Below, in pieces: positions 37,701 through 42,415 of a DNA stretch of 64,000 bases (its first letter is position 1; each line of letters starts with the position of its first letter). A model generated the notes under the pieces. The model saw nothing but the letters and a program-made list of their open reading frames with translations, was not told where the DNA came from and searched no databases. Both the position numbers and the translations under genes were made by a program. The DNA is from Streptomyces sp. NBC_01237 (GTDB taxonomy: Bacteria; Actinomycetota; Actinomycetes; Streptomycetales; Streptomycetaceae). The stretch is taken from positions 868,001-932,000 of the forward strand of contig NZ_CP108509.1 in NCBI RefSeq assembly GCF_035917275.1. Reading direction: 5' to 3'.

Positions 37701-39221
37701 CGGTTCGCGGCCGGACCGCAGGGTGTACGCGATGTCGGCGAGCGCCTGCGAGGGCTGTTCCCGCAGATGGGAGAGCAGGTTGCCCACGACCGCGCGCAGT
37801 CGTTCCGGCGTCTTCGCCGAGAGCGGCACGAGCTGTGCGCCCCGGACGGGCTCGTCCCGCGTGCCGTCGTCGCCGAGGTGTTCCTCGAGCACGACATGCG
37901 CGTTGGTGCCGCCGAATCCGAACGAACTCACCCCGGCACGGCGCGGCAGGGCCTCTCCGTCCTTCCCGGTGGACGGTGCGGCCCAGGGCTGGGTGTCGCG
38001 GATGACGTGGAAGGGGCTGTCGTCGAGCCTGATGAGCTTGTTCTGATTCTGGAAGTTGACGGTCGCGGGCAGCGTCCGATGCGCCAGGGAGCCGATCACC
38101 TTGGCGATGCCGGCAACTCCCGCGGCCCCTTCCAGATGCCCGATATTGGTCTTGACCGAGCCGATCCCGCAGCTCGACGGCTGGGCTACGGTGCCCTGTG
38201 CCGCGTGCAGGTTACGGAAGGCCCGCTTCAGAGCCATGGTCTCGATCGGATCGCCCACGGGCGTTCCCGGGCCGTGCGCCTCGATGTACGTCACGGTCTC
38301 GGGGCGTATTCCGGCGCGGGTGTAGAGCCGCTCGATCAGATTCGCCTGCGCTGTCGGATTGGTGACCGTGAGGGAATTCGTCCGGCCGCCGTGATTCGTG
38401 GCGACCCCCTTGATGACCGCCTGGATCGGATCACCGTCCGCCACGGCCTGTGCGAGAGGCTTCAGAAGAAGGATGGCGCCGCCTTCACCGCGCACATAGC
38501 CGTCGGCGCTCTCGTCGAAGGCGCTCGCGCGGCCGGTGCGGGACAGCATGCTCGCCTGGCTGAAGGCGACGAAGTGCTTCGGCGACCAGATCAGGTTGAC
38601 CCCGCCGGCCAGCGCGAGACCGCACTCGCCGTTGTTCAGCGCACGGACCGCCTCGTACACGGACACGAGCGAACTCGAACATGCCGTGTCGTTCGTGATG
38701 CTCGGGCCCTGGAAATCGAAATGGTAGGAAACACGGTTCGCGATGATCGAGTAGGCCGTGCCGGTGGGAAAATAGACGTCGGTTGCGGCCCCTTCCCGCT
38801 CCATCATTTCCGCGTAGTCCGCGTGGCAGACCCCCATGAAGACGCCGGTCTCCGTGCCCGCGAGTTCACTCGCCGCGTAGCCCGCGTTCTCGATGGCCCG
38901 CCAGGCGAGTTCGAGCGTCATCCGCTGCTGCGGATCCATGCTCTCCGCCTCGCGCGGCGAGATGGCGAAGAAATCGGCGTCGAAGCAGTCCGCGTGCTCG
39001 ATGAATCCGCCCCAGACACTGTTCGTCTTCTGGGCCCCGCGCTTCGGATCCCCGAAGTACGTCTCCTTGGACCAGCGCTCGGCCGGGACCTCCGAGATGA
39101 GCGAACGGCCCGCGATGAGATGCCCGCTGAGTTCCTCCAGTGTGTCGGCACCGGGGAATCGCAGGGCGAGTCCGATGATCGCGACATCATCGGTCGCGGG
39201 CGTCGGTTCGACCGTACTCAT
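18984..39221 (-). CDS. AT-less (trans-AT) five-module type I PKS for a glutarimide polyketide
   Basis: One 6745-residue polypeptide: [KS-DH-KR-ACP]-[KS-B-ACP]-[KS-KR-ACP]-[KS-ACP]-[KS-DH-KR-cMT-ACP]-TE. All five KS have the active Cys (181, 1689, 2767, 3930, 4693) and none is followed by an AT; the trans-AT is at 41540. Modules 1-2 plus the amidotransferase match glutarimide synthases of the cycloheximide/streptimidone/migrastatin type. There a malonamyl starter is extended, reduced and dehydrated, then attacked by a malonyl unit at its β-carbon in a KS-B module and closed to the imide. Modules 3-5 should add a β-hydroxy, a β-keto and an α-methyl-enoyl unit, released by the TE. The ATG at 39221 has AGGAGG 6 nt upstream and overlaps the amidotransferase stop; the open frame to 39803 is non-conserved. 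Linkers are Pro/Ala-rich and contain short tandem repeats. Confidence 0.92.
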   Translation of the reverse strand: MSTVEPTPATDDVAIIGLALRFPGADTLEELSGHLIAGRSLISEVPAERWSKETYFGDPKRGAQKTNSVWGGFIEHADCFDADFFAISPREAESMDPQQRMTLELAWRAIENAGYAASELAGTETGVFMGVCHADYAEMMEREGAATDVYFPTGTAYSIIANRVSYHFDFQGPSITNDTACSSSLVSVYEAVRALNNGECGLALAGGVNLIWSPKHFVAFSQASMLSRTGRASAFDESADGYVRGEGGAILLLKPLAQAVADGDPIQAVIKGVATNHGGRTNSLTVTNPTAQANLIERLYTRAGIRPETVTYIEAHGPGTPVGDPIETMALKRAFRNLHAAQGTVAQPSSCGIGSVKTNIGHLEGAAGVAGIAKVIGSLAHRTLPATVNFQNQNKLIRLDDSPFHVIRDTQPWAAPSTGKDGEALPRRAGVSSFGFGGTNAHVVLEEHLGDDGTRDEPVRGAQLVPLSAKTPERLRAVVGNLLSHLREQPSQALADIAYTLRSGREPMPARVAFVVADRAELGAALQAFMDGTLTEGEVHLGGTVALADEGITELKRTGTLWAGGGEVDWAERPGAGTAAVRPRRVCLPGYPFARERHWFRTPPKDVAAATAPPVASGSAVPHPLVHADTSDASGPARRRYSSTFTGEEPFLASHVVRGTRVLPAAAHVEMVRAAVARAVGRDAEEPAVIRLRNVAWPRPLVVGDSPVDVSVGLTPQDGGAIAFEVSTGTATTVVHSSGIVEIGAPEQPDRLDLGTLLAACPGERGPADVYAAFHARGLEYGPAMRGLKELRVGARELLARIAEPGAGQAADAGRTGDVRRAGGAGFVVPPSVLDAALQSTLVLLAETSREPSDSPALPFAFEELKVHGPCAPETWAWVRRREGHSALAMFDIDLCDGEGIVSVSLRGLVQRTDPAKPGGGAGADTVTATVQWVPTPLGTHEGEAAVLPSVRGYLGGEAAAHRAPVADATGFTVSPLPEVAPGRVADGVGAAVDLVFGHIAELVRSKPRGAHRFVALVDDRLPGHYHAPLTGLFRTVVLENPRISGRVVRVAGLDTASPERIAEILRAEAADGSADCEIRYGADGTRLASRPRELPLGEGAEIPPLKEGGVYWITGGLGGLGLHVARYFARRAGVTVVLSGRSEPATASEAALRELREAGADAHYLPLDVGSADDVDRAVRAITRDHGTIDGIVHAAGILRDAYIFTKDASDLRAVLEAKVAGVLHLDAASRGLPLDFFVAFSSVAGVFGNAGQSDYAAANAFLDAFAHHRRALVDIGERSGRTRAVSWPLWADGGMSMDPVTLESMRRDRGWEPLPTEDGLRVLGRVLGDAPEHVVVAYGAAATLTAAPPPHAPVSLPTETAPARALAEGELTERTTALLRRIVGDVLHRDPHTLDETVNLVEYGIDSLAILETTASLEEIFGPLPKTIFFEHTNIEGVAGHFIAEHGDTLRALVAAEDPPQESAAPAAARPDEASAPAAPARPDPVAPARPAPVTGTPAAPDRRDTVPGPRDDYHDIAIIGISGTYPGADTLDDLWSVLEEGRDEFREVPRERWDYDAVYSRDRSVLGKSSIRTGTYLRDIDMFDPRYFRISKRDAESMSPEVRLFLQTGVEALEDAGYSRETIHRMYEGDVGVLAGSMSNHYGLYGFQNSLTRGSPASGSYTGTLPNMLSYFYGLTGPSIFVDTMCSGSSTCVHQAVQMLRARECRMVVAGGVNLLLHPYNLITSSQEHFTTATSDVIRSFGLGADGTILGEGIGALVLKPLVEAERDGDHVYAVIKGTALANAGVRNGFTVPSPRMQARAIEKAIDDAGVDPRTISYVEAHGSGTSLGDPIEVKALSTAFGKYTDEKQFCAIGSVKSNMGHLLHAAGMIGIAKVILQFQKGKLAPSLHSSVTNPDIDFSRTPFRVQRRLATWEPAVTTVDGRRITHPRRAGITSIGAGGMNSHIILEEYPQTSGDPHGAVHGHEELFVFSAMNDSALAAYLARFRAYLAAGTETDPAAIAFTLRVGKNELPHRWAFLAKTTGEAVAAVDRYLAGDRDLGAALAGGGPVTEGLRSLATTWVGGKSVDWRRADEGARTPRRVSLPSYPFERVRCWVAQEEGAPSVIAPLALRDKLHPFLGRNESDVSGLRYALDVHLDDLLDYGCTTGERQDKRRGIVPTFAVDLAIAATKVSGFADGALVRRLRLLGPVPWATAARLVTSVDAVDGKTASAAVFAQDASGARTPVAAFDVRVGDDDRMSSPGRPRTEPFTGIPVGALTSGPADPLSRTEFLAELAEGGLGYTPELNGTESAHRMRDGRLVLKITAPELQRDHVKPNVTLAPHVLAAVAQGLQYEAKRTGSPHWARTAPHRIDEIRLFAGASGTGEPVAYAVFDVTADGEGIGGSVGLLDRHGEVLAVLSDMWCGDDEAPRKDSGVSARAVDRAEGADEERPGEGSDGIVSFAVDELREMAGGILKFEVGELDPRTGFDAFGFDSISLITLSRQVGERFGIDLTPAVFFDRNTFDSLGRHLVTEYASPLRTAYERSLPADRAQEPVPRGTERTEELIPSPADRTEERVPSPVDRAEAPVPSPAGRSRGETAEVPDAVSATTRPVSEDALMPIAVIGAAGRFPGAPDLDAYWANLAAGTDNVTAFPLHRYDAAYARIVEESEFPRHAGVLDEVDAFDAAFFRILPREAELMDPQHRLALQTAWNALEHSGYTPSGLPANTGLYFGVSGTDYATLLAAHGTPPDAFTSTGNAHSMLANRISYVLDIHGPSEPVDTACSSSLVAVHRAVEAIRSGACDAAIAGGVNLLLSVDTFVSADRAGMLSPDGRCKTFASDANGYVRGEGVGAVVLKPLAAAERDGDAILGVIVGSAENHGGRANSLTAPNGSAQSDLVVRAMGDIDPRTIGYVEAHGTGTALGDPVEVRALQSAFRKLGGDGVGTCGIGSVKTNIGHLEAAAGIAGLLKVLLAMEHNTLPPTRNCDEINPYIQLDGSPFRIVRSSEPWERPRGGDGAPAPRRAGVSSFGFGGANCHVVVEEYAGRTPADRAAAKDTDGAGRPVAVPLSARTEQQLRERAKDLLAHLENTARPAPLRSIAWTLQAGREAMDVRAGWVVTSHRELAGKLRAFLDHATPGPQGGTGPDPDGLAEVIARWSGGAEVDWRRLYGAALPGRTHLPTYPFAHDRYWIPGSGPRENSAVEPARPVGTTLLVPRWTPKPMASGGSGEAPYTRHAVILCGATASARDSVERRLPGVRCHTVTTAKQRPESRFTDISRQVFEILRALAGEAHEGATLVQLVTPTDGEEASGLALAGLLRTATLENPQIAGQVIGLDGERDADGIAAIVRDDARHADDAIVVHRGAERRVRTWAPMPSAGTGTPWRSGGVYLITGGAGGIGAVVARRIATDVARPTLVLVGRSAPDARIGHLLAELREAGAVARYALADVSRWEEVRHLVAQVGEESGAIHGIIHAAGVIHDATLTNKTAQDWDKVLAPKVDGLVHLDRATAGMPLESFLVFSSGAAVTGNPGQSDYATANAYLGTYAARRNTRVAAGERSGRTVSIAWPLWKDGGMTVDAATAAYLRRDRGLVPMESERGIEALLGAWRLGEAGEDQIWVHHGETAKAVPGSVPAAATASVRTPVAASAPVPRTAGGHPDRETLRSVVEVFARVTKLPLPEVDADRPLDDLALDSVMVVQLNRELSSVYGEVPTTLFYEFPTLRAVAGRLAAQHGPAAPGRRTDAAPAAVSGPSRPPTPGTAEPSGPPAPDEAIAIIGMSGRYPQAENTDEFWENLKAGRDFITEIPPGRWPLDGFYEPDRATAVATGRSYSKWGGFLADFDAFDPRFFRIAPRDAYAMDPQERLFLQASWEVIEDAGYTREELARRHRRRVGVFAGVTKSGHARHGEARLPSGESVVPALSFASLSARTSYVLDLHGPSLTIDTMCSSSLTAIHEACEHLRQGSCEVAIAGGVNLYLHPSDYIELCRSTMLSSQAHIRSFGSGGDGFVPGEGVGAVLLKPLGRALADGDRILAVVRGTSINHGGRSNGYTVPSPTAQAELISDALARSGVPARDVSYVEAHGTGTELGDPIEVKGLSLAFRQTTDERQFCAIGSVKSAIGHLEAAAGIAGITKAVLQLRHRTLVPSLHAEELNPGIKFEETPFFVQRTLAPWESERPRIAAVSSFGAGGSNAHVILEEYVGQDAQEDRAASDEGEHIVVLSARTPERLRHSAARLVAFLERGEAEREPVGLADLAFTLQVGREAMKERLAVTASSLPELRRVLRAYTETGDEALTPGLHRGSAGQASGAVAEISADEDLRELLVERWARAGKLDKLAALWADGVALDWPMLHGETPPRRISLPTYPFARDRFWIGDLEPVRAAVPGGTPAAPARQFAEAVSLAPEAVSLAPEAVSLSAPETAPRAVPALAPDATPGITRDEGVARTVRAKIAEVLVMSPDELDGGLAFADYGLDSILAVRLVHLLNETFGLDLSTGIVFDHSSADRLVAHLLAEYGDIGAPATPRADTVEVRPRTASGPVPAGRPAGRAPIAIVGMSGRFAGADNLDDLWTHLVNGDDLVTEATRWKLADTGADGSPLCTQGGFLHGIDRFDPSFFGISGVEAAAMDPQQRLLLEEAWTALEDAGYAGRHLGETRCGVYVGCWNGDYQEIVGEDAPAQAFWGSMASVIPARISYVLNLKGPALAVDTSCSSSLVAIDLACRGLWSGETTMALAGGVFVQSTPRLYELAGRAGMLSATGHCHTFDHRADGFVPGEGVGVLVLKRLDEALADGDHIHGVIRATGSNHDGATNGIMAPSSVSQERLLRETYETFGVDVESIRLVEAHGTGTPLGDPIEFSALSRAFRAGTEKTAYCALGSVKTNLGHTQFAAGVAGVLKILLAMRHEQIPASLHFEKPNPAISLEDSPFYLSTRNHRWESPSDGGPRRGAVSSFGASGTNAHLVIEEAPSAARDRARGRAPRPAYLVVLSAHSREQLARQMTRLAAHCRREDAPDLGDLAYTLAVGRDWFAHRFACVVADRAELIRTLDEGPDGSRAFTGHAVPARKGGAGTGSSHGDACLLRCSDPAGAGADAEAYRADLTALAGYFTQGVALDYGAAFAAGAHLRVPLPTYPFAAESYWAGPPPLSPPSVVNRAAVRRPLTDHPLIQEFSPVAGSPGTLRASTEFKGDESVLRDHTVRGQRVLPGVAHLEMARETAARLWGTDASAPLRMRDITWVRPVTHDGTPLSLDVLVKPAKDDEFTFEIASNTGGAARPVVYSTGRMAPSDTARPEPLDLASLRANCATTVSAARIHDALASMGIVHGPSLRAIREAHVGTGTVVAELDLPADADAADTAYVLYPSLLDSAIQASIALHLTDGATALETVVPFALDRFELLAPCPPSMWAVVRAADATGKPTTLSRLDVDLVDGDGEVCVRMTGYTSRRVKEPAPALFAPVWEPVSARTTDDRPLPAPDHVLVVGGSTDQRSELTRQYPRATVWDLPPSASTDEVASRLRAAAPVGHLVWIAPDTEPDGRPALLPTDTAGFTAAQEDGVIAAFRMIKALVRTGHDARPLVVTLVTRRALATYDTESTAPAHAGLHGLFGSLGREYAHWSVRRTDLDTPDLPEDLLTLPERADSDTLVRRTGQWLVRRWVPNEAGNAEKEGYREGGVYVVIGGAGGLGTVWTQHVVQRYGAHVIWIGRRPQDASIDAKLGNGNGNGRGSVRYLSADAADPASLRRAYEEIKRHHPRIHGVIQAALVLRDQSLARMDEATLRASLTAKIDASVAMAEVFADESLDFVLFFSSVQSFTTAAGQGNYAAGCTFSDAYAHFLARHWECPVKVMNWGWWGSIGSASSELHREHMARWGLVSIEPPEAMEALGTLLGGPQRQVSFIKLSKPDAIEGIDPATRLTVHARARSHVTPAAVVAAPTAPSEWETLRAIAAWRRNERDPLLGRMVRGHLEALGGLHGSGTPSSPDDIARLRRRAGILDRYDTWLDHALRIVPQSAPSLEVLDREWDQRRAEWSADPDKAAELALLDAALRALPDILTGRTRPTDILFPRGSVTLVEGTYRNNRVADMYNRAMSDAAASVVAERLRLDPGARLRILEIGAGTGGTSVGMFAALRPFQQHIETYVYTDLSKAFLNHARTEYGPEVPYLAYARFDAEQPLAGQGVEGGSYDLVIAANVLHATRDTRNTIRNAKAALRDGGWLLMNELAAFDVSSHLTFGLLEGWWLFEDDSLRVPGSPALSPENWREVLASEGFPSVVSVLPQARELGQQIIAAESDGIARQAAAPPARRESATRRTPPKSPAGTTAPPQPAFTPVAAAAPVPAPVLAPAPVPVSVPAPAAPLTGVPTGTASAPDEAGRADTMAGYLRDRAAQTLGIPADKIVLSAPLSDYGMDSILVLQLTNALREDLGEVSSTLLFDAESVEELAAHFLETGGSHVDALMARLSPAAAEEPASDSASRPPHASSQQTPPPSPDAAHPIAALFRAALRTGTPQQAGDLLSIAARLRPAFATGEGAEPETLRLSDGEQEPALVCLSSLIAPTGAYQYVKFAAALRNRRQVWTAAAPGYAPGEPLPVNLEAAADRLAKTLLRRFEDRPFALAGYSSGGWLAHELVRRLEAAGVPPVALVLLDTPRSTGAAMVRGMSVITRRLLDRFPQLPVADEQLTAMAWYADLLDGWTPRPVTTPTLLVGAAEDRALPELLGDDARAGWTLEHVRTEVAGDHFSMLEEHAESTALAVHRWLSEHGDFQKGF
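19930..25635 (-). other. PKS module 5: KS-DH-KR-cMT-ACP
   Basis: KS5 has DTSCSSS (Cys4693), EAHGTGT and KTNLGH. DH5 has HxxxGxxxxP (His5178 in DHTVRGQRVLPG) and Asp in LLDSAIQ. KR5 has IGGAGGLG, Ser in SSVQSF and Tyr in GQGNYAAG, plus an odd (Asn-Gly) repeat insert LGNGNGNGRG. The methyltransferase has the SAM motif LEIGAGTGGTS (about residue 6093). ACP5 has GMDSIL. Expected to make an α-methyl-α,β-unsaturated thioester. Confidence 0.82.
25710..27960 (-). other. PKS module 4: KS-ACP (no reductive domain)
   Basis: KS4 has DTMCSSS (Cys3930), EAHGTGT and KSAIGH. It is followed directly by a repeat-rich linker and ACP4 (GLDSIL). With no KR, DH or MT, the carbonyl delivered by module 3 stays a ketone and no methyl is added here. 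Cycloheximide would need methylation at this position, so the product should differ unless a methyltransferase acts in trans. Confidence 0.8.
26022..26081 (-). repeat. 21-bp tandem repeat in the KS4-ACP4 linker
   Basis: Nearly three perfect copies of a 21-bp unit start at 26022, 26043 and 26064. In the PKS frame they encode the seven-residue repeat AVSLAPE within a flexible linker. The in-frame unit length means copy number can change without breaking the PKS. Confidence 0.9.
28030..31435 (-). other. PKS module 3: KS-KR-ACP
   Basis: KS3 has DTACSSS (Cys2767), EAHGTGT and KTNIGH. KR3 has TGGAGGIG with catalytic Ser in FSSGAA and Tyr in GQSDYATANAY. No DH or MT is present. ACP3 has LALDSVM. 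Expected to leave a hydroxyl on the carbonyl delivered by module 2. This would be the side-chain hydroxyl found in cycloheximide-type glutarimides. Confidence 0.82.
31630..34690 (-). other. PKS module 2: KS-B-ACP branching module
   Basis: KS2 is unlike the others: VDTMCSGSST (Cys1689), KSNMGHLLHAAGM and GGMNSHIILEE. The domain after it (about residues 2115-2410) has the size and some motifs of a dehydratase fold but lacks HxxxGxxxxP; the equivalent region reads LLDYGCTTGERQ. This is what is expected of the B (X) domain of Michael-addition branching modules. ACP2 has GFDSIS. Assigned by architecture and by analogy to glutarimide and rhizoxin branching modules. Confidence 0.75.
34780..39200 (-). 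other. PKS module 1: KS-DH-KR-ACP
   Basis: KS1 has DTACSSS (Cys181), EAHGPGT and KTNIGH. Note Pro in place of Thr in the HGTGT motif, giving EAHGPGT; the His is kept. DH1 has an intact HxxxGxxxxP (His655 in SHVVRGTRVLP) and its Asp in LDAALQS. KR1 has TGGLGGLG, and Tyr in GQSDYAAANAF. ACP1 has GIDSL. Expected output is a malonamyl-derived α,β-unsaturated amide thioester. Boundaries are approximate. Confidence 0.85.
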
Positions 39222-41263
39222 CGGAGTCCTCCTGCAGAGGGGAAGGCTTGGTCCGCCGACGTCGATCGCCGGGATGTGCGATGGTCGACGATCGTTCTCA
39301 CCGTGAAACCGTCCTCCGGGAAGGCGTGCTCGGGCAGTCCCTGTCCGAGCACGAACTGCTGGTTGAGGACCGCGGTCGAGAGCAGGTAGACGAACGCCTG
39401 GTCCTCCTTCGTGCTGATCTCCCCCTGGGGCGTGGCCATGATCTTGGTGACGAGCTTCCGTGCGAACACGGGGTCGATGCAGTCGATCTTCTGCAACTCC
39501 GTGTCCGAGAGCAGCAGGTCCAGATACTCGGGCCGCTGCTCCTTGAACACGGTCGCGCCGGGCGCGCGGTACGGCTGCTTCCGCCGGGTGAGGCTCGATT
39601 CCGGCAACTCGCCCCAGAACGCCTTCTTGAGAATGGCCTTCTCCTCGAAACCGTCGTCGAATCGCAGGTTGATGGACGCCGCCGCGCGGACGACGGCGGG
39701 ATCGAGGAACGGGCAGCGGTTCTCGACCCCGTGCGCGAGGCTCATGCGCTCCCCCTGGGTCGAGAGGAGATAGCCGGGAAGAAGGGTCTTGTATTCGAGC
39801 CACTGCGCCTTGCGGACCGGGCTCAGGGCGGCATAGCCGGGTGTCGTGTCCGTGAGCGCCAGAAGGTCCGCGAACGGATCGTCACGCTGTTTCAGCAGGC
39901 GCGCGGCGAACCGCCCGTTCTGGTAGCGGAGTTCGTGGGAGAAGAGCCCCGGCAGGCGTTCGACGGCGAACTGCTCGAACAGACCCTTCAGCCGCGCACG
40001 GTTAGCGGGACCGAAGTGGCTCAGCTCGGGGTGGAGACTGCTGAGCCCGGTCATCCGCTCGTCGTCCGACAGATCGTTCCATGAAGCGCGCAGGAGTGTC
40101 TCGCGGAAGAGCGAGTAGCCGAGGAACGCCTCGTCGGCACCCTCACCACTGAGGATCACCTTGATTCCGGCGTCCCGGGCGTGCCGGGAGAGCAGATACA
40201 TGGGCACGAACGCCGCCCGGAACGCGGGCACTTCCGCGTGATACACGGCGGACGGGAAGTTCGCGGCGATATCGGCGCTCGACACGGCGATGGACGAGTG
40301 GCGCGTCCCCAGATGCGAGGCGACGACCTGCTGGCTGCTCGACTCGTCGAATGCCGCCTCGTCGAACTCCACCGAGAACGTCCGGACCTCGTGCGAGGAG
40401 AGCTCCGTCGTCAGCTTGGTCACAATGGAGGAATCGAGGCCGCCGCTCAGGTAGACGCCGACCTCGACATCGCTCCTCAGCCGCATCTCGACGCTCTCGC
40501 GGAGGGTCTCGCGGACGAATGCGGCCGCTTCGCGTTCGGTACCCGTGAACGGTGGTACGTCGAGTTCGAGTTCGGCGTAATCGTGCAGCACCGTCCGTCC
40601 GCCCCGGACGGTCAGGCAGCTGCCCATGGGGAGCTGGCGGATGTGCTGGAAGGGCGTCCGGTCGGGCAATGGCGTCCACGCCGCGAAGGTGGAGGCCAGT
40701 TCGCGGGGGTCGAGCTCGAATCGGAACCCCGGGAACGCTTGGAACGCCTTCATCTCGGAGGCGAAGAGGAATTCCCCGCCCCGGTTTCCCCGGGCGTCGC
40801 TCCCCTCGCGGTCGACGTAGAAGAGCGGGCGTTTGCCGTATCTGTCACGCGCCAGGAAGAGCTCGCCCGACCGCACGTCCCGGATCGCGACCGCGAAGGC
40901 GCCGTTGAAGCGGGGCAGGCAGGCGAGCCCCCACTGGGCCCACGCCTGCAGGACGACCTCGGTGTCCGAACGCGTACGGAACCGGCGGCCGAGTCCTCGC
41001 AGCTCCTCGCGGAGTTCGACGTGGTTGTACAGCTCGCCGTTGAAGCAGATCCAGTAGCGTTCCGTCGGGTCCGCCATCGGCTGTGCGCCGTTGGGGAGGT
41101 CGACGATCGACAGACGGGCCGTGCCCATGGCGACGCCGTCATCCAGGTAGTAGCCCGCCTCGTCCGGCCCGCGGTGGCGGATGAGCGACAGCATCGAGGC
41201 CATGACCTCGGGCATGGCTCCGGCGTCGAGCGAGGGCGAGACGAAGCCTGCTATTCCGCACAT
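39218..41263 (-). CDS. Asparagine-synthetase-like amidotransferase (glutarimide nitrogen donor)
   Basis: A 681-residue class II glutamine amidotransferase. It begins MCGIAGF, so Cys2 is the N-terminal nucleophile after Met removal; the glutaminase domain spans to about residue 190. The ATP-pyrophosphatase synthetase domain carries SGGLDSS at 273-279 and GEGADEAFLGY. The length is close to AsnB proteins with a short C-terminal extension. In glutarimide pathways an enzyme of this type amidates the malonyl group on a free ACP to give the malonamyl starter (established for cycloheximide- and migrastatin-type clusters). Its place between the ACP and PKS genes supports that role over primary asparagine synthesis. 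AGGAG lies 6 nt before the ATG. The stop overlaps the PKS start (ATGA). Confidence 0.9.
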   Translation of the reverse strand: MCGIAGFVSPSLDAGAMPEVMASMLSLIRHRGPDEAGYYLDDGVAMGTARLSIVDLPNGAQPMADPTERYWICFNGELYNHVELREELRGLGRRFRTRSDTEVVLQAWAQWGLACLPRFNGAFAVAIRDVRSGELFLARDRYGKRPLFYVDREGSDARGNRGGEFLFASEMKAFQAFPGFRFELDPRELASTFAAWTPLPDRTPFQHIRQLPMGSCLTVRGGRTVLHDYAELELDVPPFTGTEREAAAFVRETLRESVEMRLRSDVEVGVYLSGGLDSSIVTKLTTELSSHEVRTFSVEFDEAAFDESSSQQVVASHLGTRHSSIAVSSADIAANFPSAVYHAEVPAFRAAFVPMYLLSRHARDAGIKVILSGEGADEAFLGYSLFRETLLRASWNDLSDDERMTGLSSLHPELSHFGPANRARLKGLFEQFAVERLPGLFSHELRYQNGRFAARLLKQRDDPFADLLALTDTTPGYAALSPVRKAQWLEYKTLLPGYLLSTQGERMSLAHGVENRCPFLDPAVVRAAASINLRFDDGFEEKAILKKAFWGELPESSLTRRKQPYRAPGATVFKEQRPEYLDLLLSDTELQKIDCIDPVFARKLVTKIMATPQGEISTKEDQAFVYLLSTAVLNQQFVLGQGLPEHAFPEDGFTVRTIVDHRTSRRSTSADQAFPSAGGLR

Positions 41264-41278
41264 GCGGGTCTCCTTGCT

Positions 41279-41536
41279 TCAGTGGTCGTCGCGCTCGGCA
41301 AGTTTCTTCGCGATGAAGGCGTCGATGGCTGCCAGTGAGGTGAAGACGTTCGTGAGGAATTCCTCGTCCGTCAGCTTGAGCGAGAAGTCCTGTTCGAGGG
41401 AGCTCAGGAGCTGGATGTATCCGAAGGAATCCATCACCCCGGCCTTGAAAAGATCACTCTCGGCCGTCAGTTCGCCATCGAACTCCACGAGGAATTGATC
41501 CTCGATGAGCTTCTGTATGTGCTGCGTTCGGTCCAT
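41279..41536 (-). CDS. Free acyl carrier protein
   Basis: An 85-residue four-helix ACP. The phosphopantetheine serine is Ser37 in GVMDSFGYIQLL. Acidic residues dominate helix 2 (SSLEQDFSLKLTDEEF), as usual for ACPs. It starts 3 nt after the stop of the trans-AT and ends 15 nt before the amidotransferase. In glutarimide systems the discrete ACP is loaded with malonate by the AT and then amidated to malonamyl-ACP, the chain starter. The ribosome site (GGGGTG) is weak, so coupling to the AT gene is likely. Confidence 0.9.
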   Translation of the reverse strand: MDRTQHIQKLIEDQFLVEFDGELTAESDLFKAGVMDSFGYIQLLSSLEQDFSLKLTDEEFLTNVFTSLAAIDAFIAKKLAERDDH

Positions 41537-41539
41537 GTC

Positions 41540-42415
41540 TCACACCCCGCTTTTCATGAGAGTTTTATCGGCGTCGGTCCTCGTAAGACTCTTCACCATG
41601 CGGAGAAGGGAGTGACCGCCTACCTCCTCGCACTCCAGCCCGGCGTCGAGGGAGAGGAGATGGCGGATGCTGTCGGCCCACAGGACCGGTTCGACGAGCT
41701 GCCTGCTCAGCATCTCGGGGATCGTGCCCCGCTCGTAGGGACGTCCGCTCACATTGGAGATCACGGTCGTTCCGGGCTCCGCGAACGTGAACCCGTCGAG
41801 GAATCTCTCGAACTCGGCGCGCACCGGTTCCATGTGGCGGGAGTGGAAGGCGGCGCCGACCCGTAGCGCGGCGAAGCGGATCCCCCGCTCCTTGAGCGAG
41901 GCATGGGCGGCTCGCAGGGCGCCGTCGCTGCCGGCGATCACGACCTGGGCGTCGGTGTTGAAGGCCGCGAGATCCACGCCCTCGACGCCGTCCGCCCTCA
42001 ACATGTCGAGCAGGCGCGGGGCCGGGGTGTCCATGACCGCGGTCATCCCGCCGCCCGATGCCTCGGCCATGAGCTCGCCGCGCTTCTTGACGAGCCGGAG
42101 ACCTGTCTCGAAGTCGAAGACCCCGGCCGCCAGGAGCGCGTTGTACTCCCCGAGGCTGTGCCCGAGATAGCAGTCGGCAGGCCGGTCCTCGCGACGCTCA
42201 CGCTCGAACGTATGCAGCGCGTTGACGGTGAAGAGGGCCGGCTGCGTGCACTCCGTCCGCGCGAGCACGTCGTCCTGATTGTCGCGGCAGCGCGCGACCA
42301 GGTCATACCCCAGGAGATCGCAGGCGTATCGCGAGATGCCTGGATAGCGGCCGAAAACATCTGCCCCCATGCCCCGGAACTGCGCCCCTTGCCCAGGGAA
42401 GAGAATCGCAAACAC
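41540..42415 (-). CDS. Trans-acting malonyl-CoA acyltransferase
   Basis: A 291-residue FabD-like acyltransferase that should load malonyl units onto all PKS ACPs and the free ACP. It shows FPGQGAQFRGMG near the N-terminus, the nucleophile in GHSLGEY (Ser87), and the malonyl-type AFHS motif with the catalytic His (GAAFHSRHM). The GTG at 42415 was chosen: GGAGG lies 7 nt upstream and VFAILFPGQG is a typical AT start. The longer frame to 42595 has a non-conserved leader. First gene of the four-gene operon AT-ACP-amidotransferase-PKS. It is the only AT in the window, consistent with the PKS lacking any. Confidence 0.92.
   Translation of the reverse strand: MFAILFPGQGAQFRGMGADVFGRYPGISRYACDLLGYDLVARCRDNQDDVLARTECTQPALFTVNALHTFERERREDRPADCYLGHSLGEYNALLAAGVFDFETGLRLVKKRGELMAEASGGGMTAVMDTPAPRLLDMLRADGVEGVDLAAFNTDAQVVIAGSDGALRAAHASLKERGIRFAALRVGAAFHSRHMEPVRAEFERFLDGFTFAEPGTTVISNVSGRPYERGTIPEMLSRQLVEPVLWADSIRHLLSLDAGLECEEVGGHSLLRMVKSLTRTDADKTLMKSGV

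Noticed and set aside
39222..39803. Extension of the PKS frame upstream of 39221
   Set aside because: Runs antiparallel through the amidotransferase in a low-quality frame. AGGAGG 6 nt before the ATG at 39221 and the ATGA overlap decide the start.
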